Source: Planococcus salinus (GTDB taxonomy: Bacteria; Bacillota; Bacilli; Bacillales_A; Planococcaceae). Taken from it: a stretch of 64,000 nucleotides of DNA. Positions within the stretch are counted from its first letter, which is position 1; each line of letters begins with the position of its first letter. The position numbers were made by a program, and so were the translations under genes. Of this stretch, positions 23,967 through 33,775 are shown in pieces. Below the pieces are notes generated by a model. The model had not been told where the DNA came from and made no database searches. It saw nothing but the letters and a program-made list of their open reading frames with translations. Location: positions 1-64,000 of the forward strand of contig NZ_RIAX01000003.1 in NCBI RefSeq assembly GCF_003719725.1, in the 5' to 3' direction.

Positions 23967-25922
23967 TTACTTGATTTTGTTGATTTTGTCGATCAAATTG
24001 GCTTGAATCCAGCCGATGCCATTGTAGTCATCGTCTTCCGCTTTCAGATCGGAAATCACCTGATACCACAATTCGCCGTTTGAGCCGATTTGTTCGTCCA
24101 ATATGACGACTGGATAACCGAATGCATTGTCGATGCCTACTTCTGTACGACCGAATTCATACAGAAGAATTTGATCAGTTCCCGCCATAGCACGTACATT
24201 GGTGCTCGGCGTGTTGCTGAGGCCCAGCTGGTGCTCGTTGATGTCTTTTTGTCCGAGCGCTTTATCGGCCCGGTACATATGCCCGGCCACTTTGGAGCCC
24301 CACGCCGGGTCGGACGCATACATGACATTGATGCCCGTTGTTTTATTGCCGGGAGCGGCTCCTTTATAGAACCCGATGGAATGCGTATCGGCATAGCTGC
24401 GGTTCATGTAAGTGTCCGCAAAGTCTTCGATGCTTTCCTGCGGCGTCGCATAAACTTTGCCTTTTTCTGTTTGGTTGTCATAAACTTCGATGCCATACAG
24501 ATTATTGAGTTTTTGCGCTTTCGAACTTGTGCCGTACGAACTTTCGTGCATCGCTGCCGCCAGCAGGAACAAGGCATTAATATTGTGCTTGTCCTGCATC
24601 TCAATGAAGAATTCACCCATACCGACCAATTTGGATTGTGCCAGAGCTTGTTCCGCATTGTTCAGTTCGTTTAAACGTTCTACGATATAACGGTCCAGCT
24701 CGTCCCCCGTGTAATTTGTTGTTGTGCGCACCGACTGATACTGGAAATACGGATAATGCGTGATTTTACTGCTGCCATCCTGCGCTTCAAAATGTACGCC
24801 GTCCAAGCTGTCGTATTTGACACCTGTTTTCATGTCAGCAGGAGCCGGCCCGATGGGATAAGCGGTTTCCGGCTTGTTGCTGGCGTGATTGTATTGGCGA
24901 TGAAACAGCTCACCTGAAACGCTTTTCACGTAATAATCGTCGCCTGTCACCAACGACTCCGGAACCAGTTCCACTTCGTTTTGCTTCACGTAACCGATTG
25001 TTCCGCCGACCTGCACTTTGACATAGTCTTCGGTTGCATCAAGATACAGCATTTCCCGTCCAGGCTCGATATACGTCATCTGCTGTGACCTTGCAAACTC
25101 CGTCCCGGAATAAACCGTCGTCACTTCGGAAACGGTTTTTCCGTTGACGACCGTCGTGTGCGTTGCATCTCCATAGACGATTCCGTTTTTGATGCGGAAA
25201 ATTTCGCCGCCTTTTACCAGTGCTTCAGCAGAAGCATCGCTCTCAAAAACGGCAGCAGCCGCTGCGTAAGTCTCATACCTCTCACGCTGTACCGTCAGTT
25301 TGTCATTTTCAACAGAAGCTACTGCATAACGATCGTCCGCCGCTTCTTTCGCTTCCAGGAAACGCGCGATAAATGTCGCTGCATGGCCGCGCGTGGCATT
25401 CAATTTAGGCTGAAAACTGCCGTCTGGAAAGCCAGCGACAATTTCGTACTGAGCGATGTTAAAAATCGCCTTCAATACATGGGACGTCATTTGGTCCTGA
25501 TCGGTGAATTCCATGCGTTCGGCTTCAATCTCCATCCCGCTGTATTCCACCACTTTTTCAAGCGTCATGACCACTTGCTCACGGGTGATTTGTGCATCAG
25601 GTGCAAATCGCTGTTCCGATAAACCCTGCATGATTCCCGCTGCATACACTTTCCCCACTTCTTCTCCAAGCGCACTGTTCGTGCTGACATCGGTGAAAGG
25701 AAAATCGCCTTCCGGCAAATCCAGCGCCCGGCTGATGAACGCCGCGAACTGCTGCCGCGTGACCGGATCGCCCGCTCCGTAGGTCCCATCTGCGTAACCA
25801 TTGATAATTCCCCGGTCGGCCATTTCTTTCATGGCGTCATTGGCGTGACTCTGTGGAGCAAACGCGAACAAGCTGCCGGTTGCTGCAATCAAAACGATGA
25901 GTAATTTGGTTAATTTATTCAT
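23967..25922 (-). CDS. SLH-domain endo-beta-N-acetylglucosaminidase, paralog
   Basis: This 651-residue protein has the same layout as 17332-19356: signal peptide ending PQSHA (about residue 28), three SLH domains (about 29-195, with PVTRQQFAAFISRAL and ATRGHAATFIARFL), a middle region, a glucosaminidase domain with LAAAMHESSYGTSSKAQ (catalytic Glu about residue 480), and a C-terminal SH3b-like part. The Pro-rich linker of the first copy is absent. GGAGG precedes the ATG. Third-SLH motif TRGHA deviates from TRExA. The pair is separated by the TRAP operon, so the duplication is not a simple tandem. It is probably another wall-remodelling enzyme held on the SLH-binding polymer. Confidence 0.9.
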   Translation of the reverse strand: MNKLTKLLIVLIAATGSLFAFAPQSHANDAMKEMADRGIINGYADGTYGAGDPVTRQQFAAFISRALDLPEGDFPFTDVSTNSALGEEVGKVYAAGIMQGLSEQRFAPDAQITREQVVMTLEKVVEYSGMEIEAERMEFTDQDQMTSHVLKAIFNIAQYEIVAGFPDGSFQPKLNATRGHAATFIARFLEAKEAADDRYAVASVENDKLTVQRERYETYAAAAAVFESDASAEALVKGGEIFRIKNGIVYGDATHTTVVNGKTVSEVTTVYSGTEFARSQQMTYIEPGREMLYLDATEDYVKVQVGGTIGYVKQNEVELVPESLVTGDDYYVKSVSGELFHRQYNHASNKPETAYPIGPAPADMKTGVKYDSLDGVHFEAQDGSSKITHYPYFQYQSVRTTTNYTGDELDRYIVERLNELNNAEQALAQSKLVGMGEFFIEMQDKHNINALFLLAAAMHESSYGTSSKAQKLNNLYGIEVYDNQTEKGKVYATPQESIEDFADTYMNRSYADTHSIGFYKGAAPGNKTTGINVMYASDPAWGSKVAGHMYRADKALGQKDINEHQLGLSNTPSTNVRAMAGTDQILLYEFGRTEVGIDNAFGYPVVILDEQIGSNGELWYQVISDLKAEDDDYNGIGWIQANLIDKINKIK

Positions 25923-26066
25923 TTTTTTCCTCCTTAAATGTAATTTATTTTATTTATTACATTAATTATCATTTTAACGTAAAAAAAGGTTTAATGACAG
26001 GAAACAAGGGGAATGGAACTTTAACAACAGCTTAATCGTTCTATTACTTAACAAGAGCAGGATAAA

Positions 26067-26099
26067 GAAAAAAGCACCCGCCGTTTCGGCGGATGCTTA
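26067..26099 (-). terminator. Terminator of the NlpC/P60-SLH gene
   Basis: AAGCACCCGCCG and CGGCGGATGCTT pair with one mismatch around TTT, with a T-run on the minus strand. Confidence 0.85.
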
Positions 26100-26154
26100 T
26101 CGAGTTCCTACTATATATTATATCGAATGATAAAATCGGCAATTTGCATTCTTC

Positions 26155-27216
26155 TTATTTTGCTTCCATAGCACTGTAAAGTGCTGCAGCGAATTGGTCA
26201 CGGTATGTGTCATGCTCGCCGTAGAATTTAGAAGCCTGGAACAGAGAAGTTTGGTCAATCGCTTTTAATGAAACGATTGCATCGTGTGCCCAGTAAGACG
26301 ATGGCACATCCAAATATCTGGTAGAAGCCGTTTGAGCTTGAATTTGTTTTGACTCAGAAAGTTTGAATGCTCTTTCCAGAATCACTGCTAATTGTGTTCT
26401 TGAAAGTGTTTCATACATTCCGAACGATCCGTTTGTGAAACCTTGCAGGATTCCTGCTTCATTCATAGCTGCGATATCTTTTGCGAAAGAATGGCCGGAA
26501 GCCACATCGCTGAATTGTACTGGTGCGCTTGCTGACAATCCAAGTACGCGGTTGATCATGGCTGCTGCCTGTCCGCGCGTCACTTTTTCAGTCGGACGGA
26601 AATCCTGTCTTTCAAATCCGTTGATGACACCTGCCACGTTCAAGTTCTTGATCGCTTCATGAGCAGGATGCGAAGACGGTACATCAACAAAGTTGCCATC
26701 CGTCACAGCCGGAAGAGAAACCGGTTTTGGAGCGGCTGCCGGTGTTGCTCCTTGAACACTGCTCAAGCGTTTGGCGCCTGCGTATTTAGGTCCCCAGTAA
26801 GGGTTTGTGTTGATGTTGGAAATTCCAACTCCGCCGCTTTCTGCAGAGATAACATTTCCGTTTCCAAGATAAATTCCTGTATGTGAAATTCCTTTTTTAT
26901 ATGTGTTTGCGAAAAAGACCAAGTCGCCTTTTTGAAGGTTGTTTTTTGAAACAGAAGTTCCAACATTAAATTGTTCTGCAGACGTTCTTGGAAGTGAAAT
27001 TCCAAAATGGTTGAATACATATCGGATGTAACCTGAGCAATCGAATCCTGAAGGGGTTGTCCCTCCAAATTTATATGGTACTCCTTTGAATTTCATAGCG
27101 TAATCAGCAATTGCATCTGGAGTTGCTGCGGCACTGGCATCGGCTTCAGTTGTCATTAGTGGACTAGCTGTAAACATCAGTACAGCGATCATCATTAGCA
27201 TTATACGTTTTTTCAA
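26155..27216 (-). CDS. NlpC/P60 cell-wall endopeptidase with C-terminal SLH domains
   Basis: A TTG start at 27216 with AGAGGTGA 5 bases upstream gives 353 residues and a proper signal peptide ending TEADA (about residue 28); the ATG 15 bases further in lacks spacing to a site. The NlpC/P60 domain (about 32-145) has the catalytic Cys in GFDCSGYIRYVF and the His in KGISHTGIYLGNG. Three SLH domains follow (about 165-350), with KVTRGQAAAMINRVLG and LSRTQLAVILERAF; the third is degenerate. It should cut peptidoglycan stem peptides at the wall surface. A WalR-type box lies 160 bases upstream, consistent with control by the wall-metabolism two-component system. Confidence 0.9.
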   Translation of the reverse strand: MKKRIMLMMIAVLMFTASPLMTTEADASAAATPDAIADYAMKFKGVPYKFGGTTPSGFDCSGYIRYVFNHFGISLPRTSAEQFNVGTSVSKNNLQKGDLVFFANTYKKGISHTGIYLGNGNVISAESGGVGISNINTNPYWGPKYAGAKRLSSVQGATPAAAPKPVSLPAVTDGNFVDVPSSHPAHEAIKNLNVAGVINGFERQDFRPTEKVTRGQAAAMINRVLGLSASAPVQFSDVASGHSFAKDIAAMNEAGILQGFTNGSFGMYETLSRTQLAVILERAFKLSESKQIQAQTASTRYLDVPSSYWAHDAIVSLKAIDQTSLFQASKFYGEHDTYRDQFAAALYSAMEAK

Positions 27217-27377
27217 TTCGTCACCTCTATAAGTTGTTGGATCCTGATGTTGATCAGACACCGAATCATAAATTTATGTTGCAGTCCAGCTCGTCCGCTT
27301 TTTTGGCGTGCGTGCTTTCTTTTGTTAACCTGATTTAGATTCTATCAGATGAAATAGCAATATAACGTTACGGTTGT
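27217..27377. other. Long leader of the NlpC/P60-SLH gene
   Basis: No gene is seen. Minus-strand TAGAAT at 27339-27344 is a candidate -10 box without a good -35, which fits a promoter driven by an activator bound at 27378-27394. Confidence 0.4.
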
Positions 27378-27394
27378 ATTACATTTGTGTAACA
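27378..27394 (-). promoter_or_regulatory. Candidate WalR (YycF) binding site
   Basis: The minus strand reads TGTTAC-N5-TGTAAT, an exact match to the published WalR consensus TGT(A/T)A(A/T/C)-N5-TGT(A/T)A(A/T/C). WalR regulates cell-wall hydrolase genes in Firmicutes. The site lies upstream of a wall endopeptidase gene, which adds weight, but a 17-bp motif can also occur by chance. Confidence 0.55.
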
Positions 27395-27495
27395 TTGTAT
27401 TTTTTTAGGTTTAAAACAGGCCTAAATAGGTAAGTTAATAAAGTTGGACTGAATAATCAGTCATGTTTTTTTACGAAAAACTGCTAAAAAACATC

Positions 27496-27533
27496 AAAAA
27501 ACCCTCGATTAGTTGTAATAATCGAGGGTTTTT
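27496..27533 (-). terminator. Terminator of the subtilisin-SLH gene
   Basis: AAAAACCCTCGATT and AATCGAGGGTTTTT form a perfect stem around an 8-9 base loop, with T-runs in both directions. Confidence 0.9.
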
Positions 27534-27568
27534 ATTAATTATTTTGCTTATTTTTCTGGTTCAATGTT

Positions 27569-29467
27569 TTATTGAAATAGGTTTTGGTTTTCCGCTCTTG
27601 CCATAAAAACACTGAATGAAAAGCGGTTCATGTAGCTGACGGGATCAAAATAGGCGGAACTGACACCGCGTGCAATGTCTTGCTGCGTCAATGCTTGGAT
27701 GGCTTCGTAGCTGGCCATTCTGGAATGGACATCTTTGAAAGCCATTTGTTTTGTGTCATCGTAATCGAATCGATACGTATTCTGTATCAAAATCGCCATT
27801 TCCGCTCTTGTGACGGATTGATATGGTTTAAATGAACCATCCGGGAAACCATCAATAATCCCGGCTTCATAGGCTGACTGGATATAACCGGATGCTGAGT
27901 TATTGAAACTGACATCGGTAAAACGGGTATTGCGTTGTTTGCTGCTCAGGCCTTGTGCGCGGCCGATCAATGTCAGCGCTTCGGCACGTGTGATTTCTTT
28001 GCGTGGCTTAAAGGTGCCGTCAGTGTAGCCTTTCATCATATCGTGGCTGTAGAGATAACTGATATGAGGGGCGTACCAGGCGTTCATCGTGACATCCGGA
28101 AACGCCGGTTGTTTAACATCAAGCTTCAGTACTTCTGTCACTTTTTTGCCCTGCTGATCGGTATAGGCAAATTTGAATGAATACGTGCCAGCTGTTTTAT
28201 AAAGTTCCCATTCTCCTGGTGCCGTTTCAGGGATCAGCGTATCCCCTTCTGACAAAGACCAGTTGGAAGCCAGTTGCTGGTTTTTCACCTGCAGCTGAAT
28301 GCCCCCTTGGTTGATGGCCGCTTGAACATACGGCATGGTGGTTATTTGTTTCTGGTATTGCAGCAGGCCGTAACCGAATTGTTCGTCACGCCCGGGCAGT
28401 CCGAGGTCTTTTGCCGTATTTTGAATATAGGTTCTCAGCTTTTTATTGGACAACCCCGGGTATTGCTCCTGATAAAGTGCCAGCACACCTGTCACATGGG
28501 GAGCAGCCATCGAAGTACCGGTCATTTTCCGGTAGCCATCCTGGCGGTCATCCCATTCGTCCAGTTCTTTTGGATAAGTGCTGTAAATCTGCGTGCCGGG
28601 TGCCACCATTTCCAGTTCGGCTCCAATGGACGAATTCTGCTCTTTTGTCAAATTCGCATTCACTGCCCCAACCGCTATAACAGAAGAAAATTTTCCGGGA
28701 TAGGTGATGCTGTTCCCTTCGACCAGCGACCCTTCGTTGCCGGCCGCGGACACTATCAGCATTCCTTGCTCATAAGCTTTTTGCAGCATCAACTCAAGCG
28801 GCCGGTCATTGACCGAAATGGAAATGCTCAAATTCAAAATGTCGATGTCATTCTGAATGGCCCACTCCACGCCTTTGGTGATTTGAGCAGTCGAACCCGC
28901 CCCTTTTTCGTTCATTGCCTTAATGGCGAATAAATCGACGCCCGGGGCGACGCCCATGATGCCGCTGTTGTTCTTCTGTGCAGCCAGAATGCCTGCCACA
29001 TGCGTCCCGTGACCGAAATTATCGTCGTAGGAAACTCCCTGCGAACAAACTGCCGCCGTGCAGACGCCCCCTTTGATTTTCAGGTCCGGATGATCCGTAT
29101 CAATTCCGGTGTCAAGCACCGCCACACGGACGCCTTTCCCTGTATAAGGACTGGTTTCTTTCGGCGTGCTTTTAATGATTCCAAATGACGGGGAAACCAC
29201 GTCAGCCGCAGTTTCGTATTGCCGGTTTGGATAAACTTCCGCCGAAGAAAATTGCTGCTGCAACGCTTGCTTTTCGGAGTCGTTCAATTCCACTTCCACC
29301 AACGGCAGTTCTTCAAAGTGGGTGGCCACGTCCTGGAATTGCTTTTTGATTTCTTCCAGCTGCTCTTCGGATGCATACACTAAATATGTATGGGTTTCTT
29401 CCGCGTATATTTGCGAAGGCCCCACTAGTAAAGCGAATAAAAACAGTATCATTGCATAGCGTTTCAT
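27569..29467 (-). CDS. Secreted subtilisin-like serine protease with C-terminal SLH domains
   Basis: The 632-residue protein starts after AGAGGGGGA. It has a signal peptide ending QIYA (about residue 22), an inhibitor-I9-like propeptide (about 25-90), a peptidase S8 domain (about 95-365), a middle domain, and three SLH domains (about 455-630; EITRAEALTLIGRAQ, SVTRAEMAILIQN). The catalytic triad is complete: Asp119 (VAVLDTGIDTDHPDL), His153 (FGHGTHVAG) and Ser319 (GTSMAAPH), with oxyanion Asn in AAGNEG. It is a wall-bound protease that may process other surface proteins. The third SLH motif is degenerate (YMNRFSFSVFMARA). Confidence 0.93.
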   Translation of the reverse strand: MKRYAMILFLFALLVGPSQIYAEETHTYLVYASEEQLEEIKKQFQDVATHFEELPLVEVELNDSEKQALQQQFSSAEVYPNRQYETAADVVSPSFGIIKSTPKETSPYTGKGVRVAVLDTGIDTDHPDLKIKGGVCTAAVCSQGVSYDDNFGHGTHVAGILAAQKNNSGIMGVAPGVDLFAIKAMNEKGAGSTAQITKGVEWAIQNDIDILNLSISISVNDRPLELMLQKAYEQGMLIVSAAGNEGSLVEGNSITYPGKFSSVIAVGAVNANLTKEQNSSIGAELEMVAPGTQIYSTYPKELDEWDDRQDGYRKMTGTSMAAPHVTGVLALYQEQYPGLSNKKLRTYIQNTAKDLGLPGRDEQFGYGLLQYQKQITTMPYVQAAINQGGIQLQVKNQQLASNWSLSEGDTLIPETAPGEWELYKTAGTYSFKFAYTDQQGKKVTEVLKLDVKQPAFPDVTMNAWYAPHISYLYSHDMMKGYTDGTFKPRKEITRAEALTLIGRAQGLSSKQRNTRFTDVSFNNSASGYIQSAYEAGIIDGFPDGSFKPYQSVTRAEMAILIQNTYRFDYDDTKQMAFKDVHSRMASYEAIQALTQQDIARGVSSAYFDPVSYMNRFSFSVFMARAENQNLFQ

Positions 29468-29585
29468 GAATCCCCCTCTTTTCTATGTATATACTTCATG
29501 ATACCCCATGGAAATAAGTTTTGAACCTGAAAATAGATACAAAATTAGCAAATTTTATCTTTCATTCCTGTTGCTTTCGATAGAT

Positions 29586-29619
29586 AAAAAAGTCTCTGCC
29601 TGATTTCAGGCAGAGACTT
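29586..29619 (-). terminator. Terminator of the amidase-SLH gene
   Basis: AAGTCTCTGCCTG and CAGGCAGAGACTT form a perfect 13-bp stem around ATTT, followed by T residues on the minus strand. Confidence 0.9.
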
Positions 29620-29624
29620 TAGTT

Positions 29625-31085
29625 TTAATGAAGTTTTCTGCTCGGAGATGCATTGACGTCGTTATAGTACGGCAACACATCGGAGCGGCCTTCGTAATGA
29701 TAGAAATAATCGAGCGTTGCAAGGAAAAGTGCTTTCCCCATGCGTTCGCGTTGAGATTCCAATTTGATGTATTGGATGTCAGTGGCGCTGTCGATAAAGC
29801 CCATTTCGATAAGAGCTGCCGGTACTGTATTATTACGCAATACCGCAAAGTTTCCGTAACCGAATGGGTTGACGCCACGGTTTCTCAAATTCCATGTTTC
29901 CTGCATGCGTGCCTGCAAATAGATTGCCAAGGCCCGCGATTGTTTCACGTTCGGATTGGTAGCTGCCGTTTTGGCATAGTAGAATGTTTCCTGTCCGTTA
30001 GCTGAACCGTTCAAGGCATTGGTGTGAAGGCTGACAAAGATGTCGCCGCCATTTCTGGAAGCAAATTTTGCGCGATCGCCCAATGTCACAAAGACATCGC
30101 TGTTGCGTGTCATTTTCGCTGTAATCGGTGTTTTATCAAAATATGATTTCATATGGCGTCCGACGTTCAATACGACGTTCTTTTCCTGGAAGCCGTTGCC
30201 GACACCGCCTGGGTCATGGGCGCCGTGACCCGGATCGATAATCACCGTTAAATCGCTCGCCCCTTTCGGAGGAGTGCTCGGTGCAACCGACCCGGGTTTG
30301 GATACGGAAAGGTAGGCCGTGCTCACATAGCCGATGACGCCGTTGACTTTAATATGCGACCAGCCGCCTGATGTTGAAGCGACTCCTACTGCTGTTCCAT
30401 TTTTCAAACTGCTGATGGACGCGTGTGTTGTGCCGGGTCCTTTCCGCAGGTTCAATGTATCGGATCCTGTATTGACGTACATGGTGGTGCTGAAGGAAAT
30501 CCCGTCTGTTTTGACGCGGAAATCAGGGTTGATGCTTCGTGCCATGAATACGGAAAAGTCCGCTCGGATAATTTTGGCATCTGCGCCAAAACTGCCATCC
30601 GGATAACCTTGGGCAATTCCTCTGTCCATCAGATTTCTGGCGGCTGAAGAAACCGAAGTTCCGCCGAAATTGAATGCTCTATTGATCAAGATGGCCATTT
30701 CGCCACGGTTCAATACTTTATTGGGACCAAACGTGCCATCCGGATAACCGGATATGATTCCTTTCTTGACCAGCTCTTCGATATAACCGGAAGCCATGTT
30801 GCCGCCTCCTACATCGGAAAAGCGTGTAGCTTTTCTGTCACCATTCACTCCCAGTGCTCTGCCCAGCATGGCGGCTGCTTCTGCGCGCGTCACTTGCTTT
30901 GATGGGACGAAATGGGTGCGGGAAACTCCGTTGGCAATGCCGCGGTCCACTAAATATGTAATTTCTGCGTTCGCCCGGTGTGTATCGCCTACATCTTTGA
31001 AATTTGAACTTGCATTCGCGTGGCTTAAAGGGACAAGTACTGATGCAATCAGCATCAGACACAGCATCAACATCCATTTTTTCAC
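29625..31085 (-). CDS. N-acetylmuramoyl-L-alanine amidase with SLH and SH3b domains
   Basis: A GTG start at 31085 follows GGAGGAAA; the product has 486 residues. A signal peptide ends SHANA (about 25). Three SLH domains (about 28-195; KQVTRAEAAAMLGRALG, VLNRGEMAILINRAF, a degenerate third) are followed by an SH3b domain (about 205-265, LNLRKGPGTTH) and an Amidase_3 domain (about 280-470). The zinc ligands are all visible: His in VIIDPGHGAHD, Glu in FQEKNVVLNV and His in SLHTNALNG; the catalytic Glu is in ALIEMGFID. It removes stem peptides from glycan strands at the cell surface. CwlB/LytC-type enzymes share this fold. Confidence 0.93.
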   Translation of the reverse strand: MKKWMLMLCLMLIASVLVPLSHANASSNFKDVGDTHRANAEITYLVDRGIANGVSRTHFVPSKQVTRAEAAAMLGRALGVNGDRKATRFSDVGGGNMASGYIEELVKKGIISGYPDGTFGPNKVLNRGEMAILINRAFNFGGTSVSSAARNLMDRGIAQGYPDGSFGADAKIIRADFSVFMARSINPDFRVKTDGISFSTTMYVNTGSDTLNLRKGPGTTHASISSLKNGTAVGVASTSGGWSHIKVNGVIGYVSTAYLSVSKPGSVAPSTPPKGASDLTVIIDPGHGAHDPGGVGNGFQEKNVVLNVGRHMKSYFDKTPITAKMTRNSDVFVTLGDRAKFASRNGGDIFVSLHTNALNGSANGQETFYYAKTAATNPNVKQSRALAIYLQARMQETWNLRNRGVNPFGYGNFAVLRNNTVPAALIEMGFIDSATDIQYIKLESQRERMGKALFLATLDYFYHYEGRSDVLPYYNDVNASPSRKLH

Positions 31086-31208
31086 AATTCATTTCCTCCT
31101 AATATTTGTTTCTCTTTTCATACTTTAAACCAAATATTGTCGGAATTCTATGTACAATTTGCCCTAAATCACTTTATTTTCCATTTAACTTAGCCTCCTT
31201 GTCTAGGC

Positions 31209-31257
31209 AAAAAGAAACAGGAACTGCAATTCTAATTGAATCACAGTTCCTGTTTCT
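31209..31257 (-). terminator. Terminator of the 5'-nucleotidase-SLH gene
   Basis: AGAAACAGGAACTG and its complement CAGTTCCTGTTTCT form a 14-bp stem around a 17-base loop that can itself pair (CAATT/AATTG). A T-rich tail follows on the minus strand. Confidence 0.8.
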
Positions 31258-31284
31258 GTTAATTATTTTACGGCGGTTTGAAGT

Positions 31285-33474
31285 TTATTCGCCTTCAACC
31301 ACGGTTTCTTCGTTGATATTTACAATGCGGCCTTCTGTTTCTGGGGTAATTTCACCCAAGCGCACCAATTCTTCCTGGAAGTTTTCCCAATCAGACAGAC
31401 CCAGGTCTGTCACGCGGCCTTCCGCATAAGCATCCGCGAATACGTCATATCCGTCGCCGCCTTTTGCAGTGAAGGCATTCGTTGCGATGGTATACGTTTC
31501 AGCGTCTTCCAACTCAGTGAAAGTGCCGTCTTCCTCTTCATATGAAACCGATACTACGCGTTCTCCTGCCGGCTGAGAAGAATCAAAACGGACCTGCCCT
31601 CCGGATACATGAAGGAAACCGCCGTTTTCGTTCGGATAGTTGCCGACACTGATCTCAAATGCTTCTTTGATTTCTGCGCCTGTCAACTCCATTGTGGCGA
31701 GGGTATTGCCGAACGGCAAGACCGAGATGACTTCTCCGACTGTGATCGGGCCTTCGTCAATCGCTTCACGGATTCCACCGCCGTTTTGGAAAGCCATGAT
31801 GGCATCCGGGCTGTATTCTCTTGCTTTGTTGAGCATGCCGTCCGTGATGATGTTGCCCAGAGGCGTTTCGTTTTTACGGACACTTGGTGCTGTCAAATCA
31901 TCACCGGCACGGGGATTTTCAAGTGGTGCCAATGCCACCGCTCCTGTTTCGGCTTGTTGAACCGCTTCGACCTGTTCTTTATAAGGCGCTAAAATTTCCA
32001 CAGCTTCCGGGTCTTCTGCCTGTTCACCGATTTCAATCAATCCGCCGTCGTAGCTGACGACCACACCGTTTTCGTCAAACCCTACATCCAATGTTCCCAG
32101 GCTGTTGCCGTATTCGCCAGCCTGAACAATCACTGTCGGCGCACTGTTGTCACCTGCTAAGTATGGTTCTTCCAAAGAAGTATGTGTATGGCCCCCGACA
32201 ATAACATCGATGCCTTCAACTCCGGCTGCCAGTTCCAAGTCATTGTCAACGGCCGGATTGTCATTGTATCCGATATGCGTCAATGCCACTACTTTATCGA
32301 CGCCCATGGCCGCAAACTCATCAACCATCCGCTGTGCTTCAGCGATGTAGTTATCCGAGAATGTGATCAAGCCCGGGCTCGAAATATCTTCTGTGTCTTT
32401 TGTCGTCAAACCAAAAATACCGACTTGCTCGCCGTTCACTTCTTTGACGATGCCTGTATAAATATTGCCGCCTTCCGGTTCTGAAGAAATCTGAGTCTGG
32501 AACAACCCTTCAAACAAGTCATCTGCCGAGAAATCCACATTTGACGAAACAAACGGGAAATTGGCAGCTGTTACGAAATCCCGTAACGCCTGATGCCCTT
32601 CCGGGGAAGAACCAAGGTCAAATTCATGGTTGCCGAAAGTCATCGCATCGAAATTCATCAGATTCATGAGTTTGATGTCCGCTTCTCCTTCGAATTCGTT
32701 GAAGTACAGTGTCCCAGAGAACACATCTCCGGCATGCAGCAGCAGCGAATCAGGGTTTTCAGTGCGGAAATCATTAATTGCCGTCACTTGTTTCGGCAGA
32801 TTCTCTACACGCGCATGGGTATCGTTGGCATGCATGATGGACATTTCAAAAGACACTTCCGCAAAGAAATAATCTTTCGCGCGTTCGATGAACAAAGCCA
32901 TTTCCCCGCGGGTTGTATTTTGGTATGCTCCAAAAGAAGTCTCTGTTTTGCCCTGCGTGATTCCGCTGTCGATCAAAGCATCCACATACGGTGCAAAGGC
33001 GGCGTTGACGTCTGAATATTTCGTGGTGGTGACAGTTTCATCGACCACCAGTCCTGCAGCATTGGCCAGGACTTTCGCGGTTTGGTTACGTGTCAAATAG
33101 CTGTTTGAGTCGAATTGTGTAGCAGACACTCCGTCGATGACCCCGGATTCCTTCAATGCGTCAACTGCCCACTTCGCATGTGACGGAACATCCGTAAAGC
33201 CGGAATCCTCGTATTCGCCATCCGGATCAAAACCCAATGTACGGGCAATCATAATCGCCGCGTCCTGGCGTTTGATGCTTTGGTGGGTGCCGTATTGCGT
33301 GTCTGACACACCATTGGTAATGCCGTTTTCAAGCAGGAATTGGACGGCTTCCTCGTATTTCTCGGTTACATCCGTAAAGACGAAATCGGCTGAGGCCGGT
33401 GAAACTGCTGCAGCAATGGCCGTAGCCGTGACTGCAGAGGCGATGAATTTTTTGTTCTTCAAGGGATTTGTCAT
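31285..33474 (-). CDS. SLH-domain 5'-nucleotidase / metallophosphoesterase
   Basis: The 729-residue protein has AGGAGG upstream, a signal peptide ending SPASA (about residue 29), three N-terminal SLH domains (about 30-205; SIKRQDAAIMIARTLG, LTRNQTAKVLANAA, TTRGEMALFIERA), and a UshA-type enzyme. The metallophosphoesterase domain (about 210-430) has MHANDTHARVE, LLHAGDVFSGT, FGNHEFDLG and VGGHTHT, which supply the two-metal site. The 5'-nucleotidase C-terminal domain (about 510-700) has FQNGGGIRE and LPFGNTLATMELTG. It should release phosphate and nucleosides from extracellular nucleotides. SLH type and signal peptide resemble the S-layer-type protein rather than the wall hydrolases. Confidence 0.93.
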   Translation of the reverse strand: MTNPLKNKKFIASAVTATAIAAAVSPASADFVFTDVTEKYEEAVQFLLENGITNGVSDTQYGTHQSIKRQDAAIMIARTLGFDPDGEYEDSGFTDVPSHAKWAVDALKESGVIDGVSATQFDSNSYLTRNQTAKVLANAAGLVVDETVTTTKYSDVNAAFAPYVDALIDSGITQGKTETSFGAYQNTTRGEMALFIERAKDYFFAEVSFEMSIMHANDTHARVENLPKQVTAINDFRTENPDSLLLHAGDVFSGTLYFNEFEGEADIKLMNLMNFDAMTFGNHEFDLGSSPEGHQALRDFVTAANFPFVSSNVDFSADDLFEGLFQTQISSEPEGGNIYTGIVKEVNGEQVGIFGLTTKDTEDISSPGLITFSDNYIAEAQRMVDEFAAMGVDKVVALTHIGYNDNPAVDNDLELAAGVEGIDVIVGGHTHTSLEEPYLAGDNSAPTVIVQAGEYGNSLGTLDVGFDENGVVVSYDGGLIEIGEQAEDPEAVEILAPYKEQVEAVQQAETGAVALAPLENPRAGDDLTAPSVRKNETPLGNIITDGMLNKAREYSPDAIMAFQNGGGIREAIDEGPITVGEVISVLPFGNTLATMELTGAEIKEAFEISVGNYPNENGGFLHVSGGQVRFDSSQPAGERVVSVSYEEEDGTFTELEDAETYTIATNAFTAKGGDGYDVFADAYAEGRVTDLGLSDWENFQEELVRLGEITPETEGRIVNINEETVVEGE

Positions 33475-33775
33475 AGTTCTTTCCTCCTCCAGAATAGTTA
33501 CACGCTTGCCTCTTTACTTTACCAAAATCCTCCCTTGCCATCTATAGAATATACAAAATCTTTACACTAGGAGGAATATTTTCAGTGAATTTTATTATTG
33601 TAAAAAACATCCAAACTCAGGTGAGATCGGCTTTTTTCTATAAAAAGAAGCGTCTTTTTGGAGACCAATTCAGAATCTTTATCGGCTGACACCGAAAAAA
33701 TTTTTTGCGGGCTGAAAATCGATTTTCATGAAACAAAAGTCCTGTGTTCTTCTTTTACAGAAGATGCTGGAAAAT
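33475..33775. other. Intergenic region between agcS-like and 5'-nucleotidase genes
   Basis: No gene is supported. It should contain the promoter of the 5'-nucleotidase gene, but I see no well-spaced pair of boxes. Confidence 0.35.
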
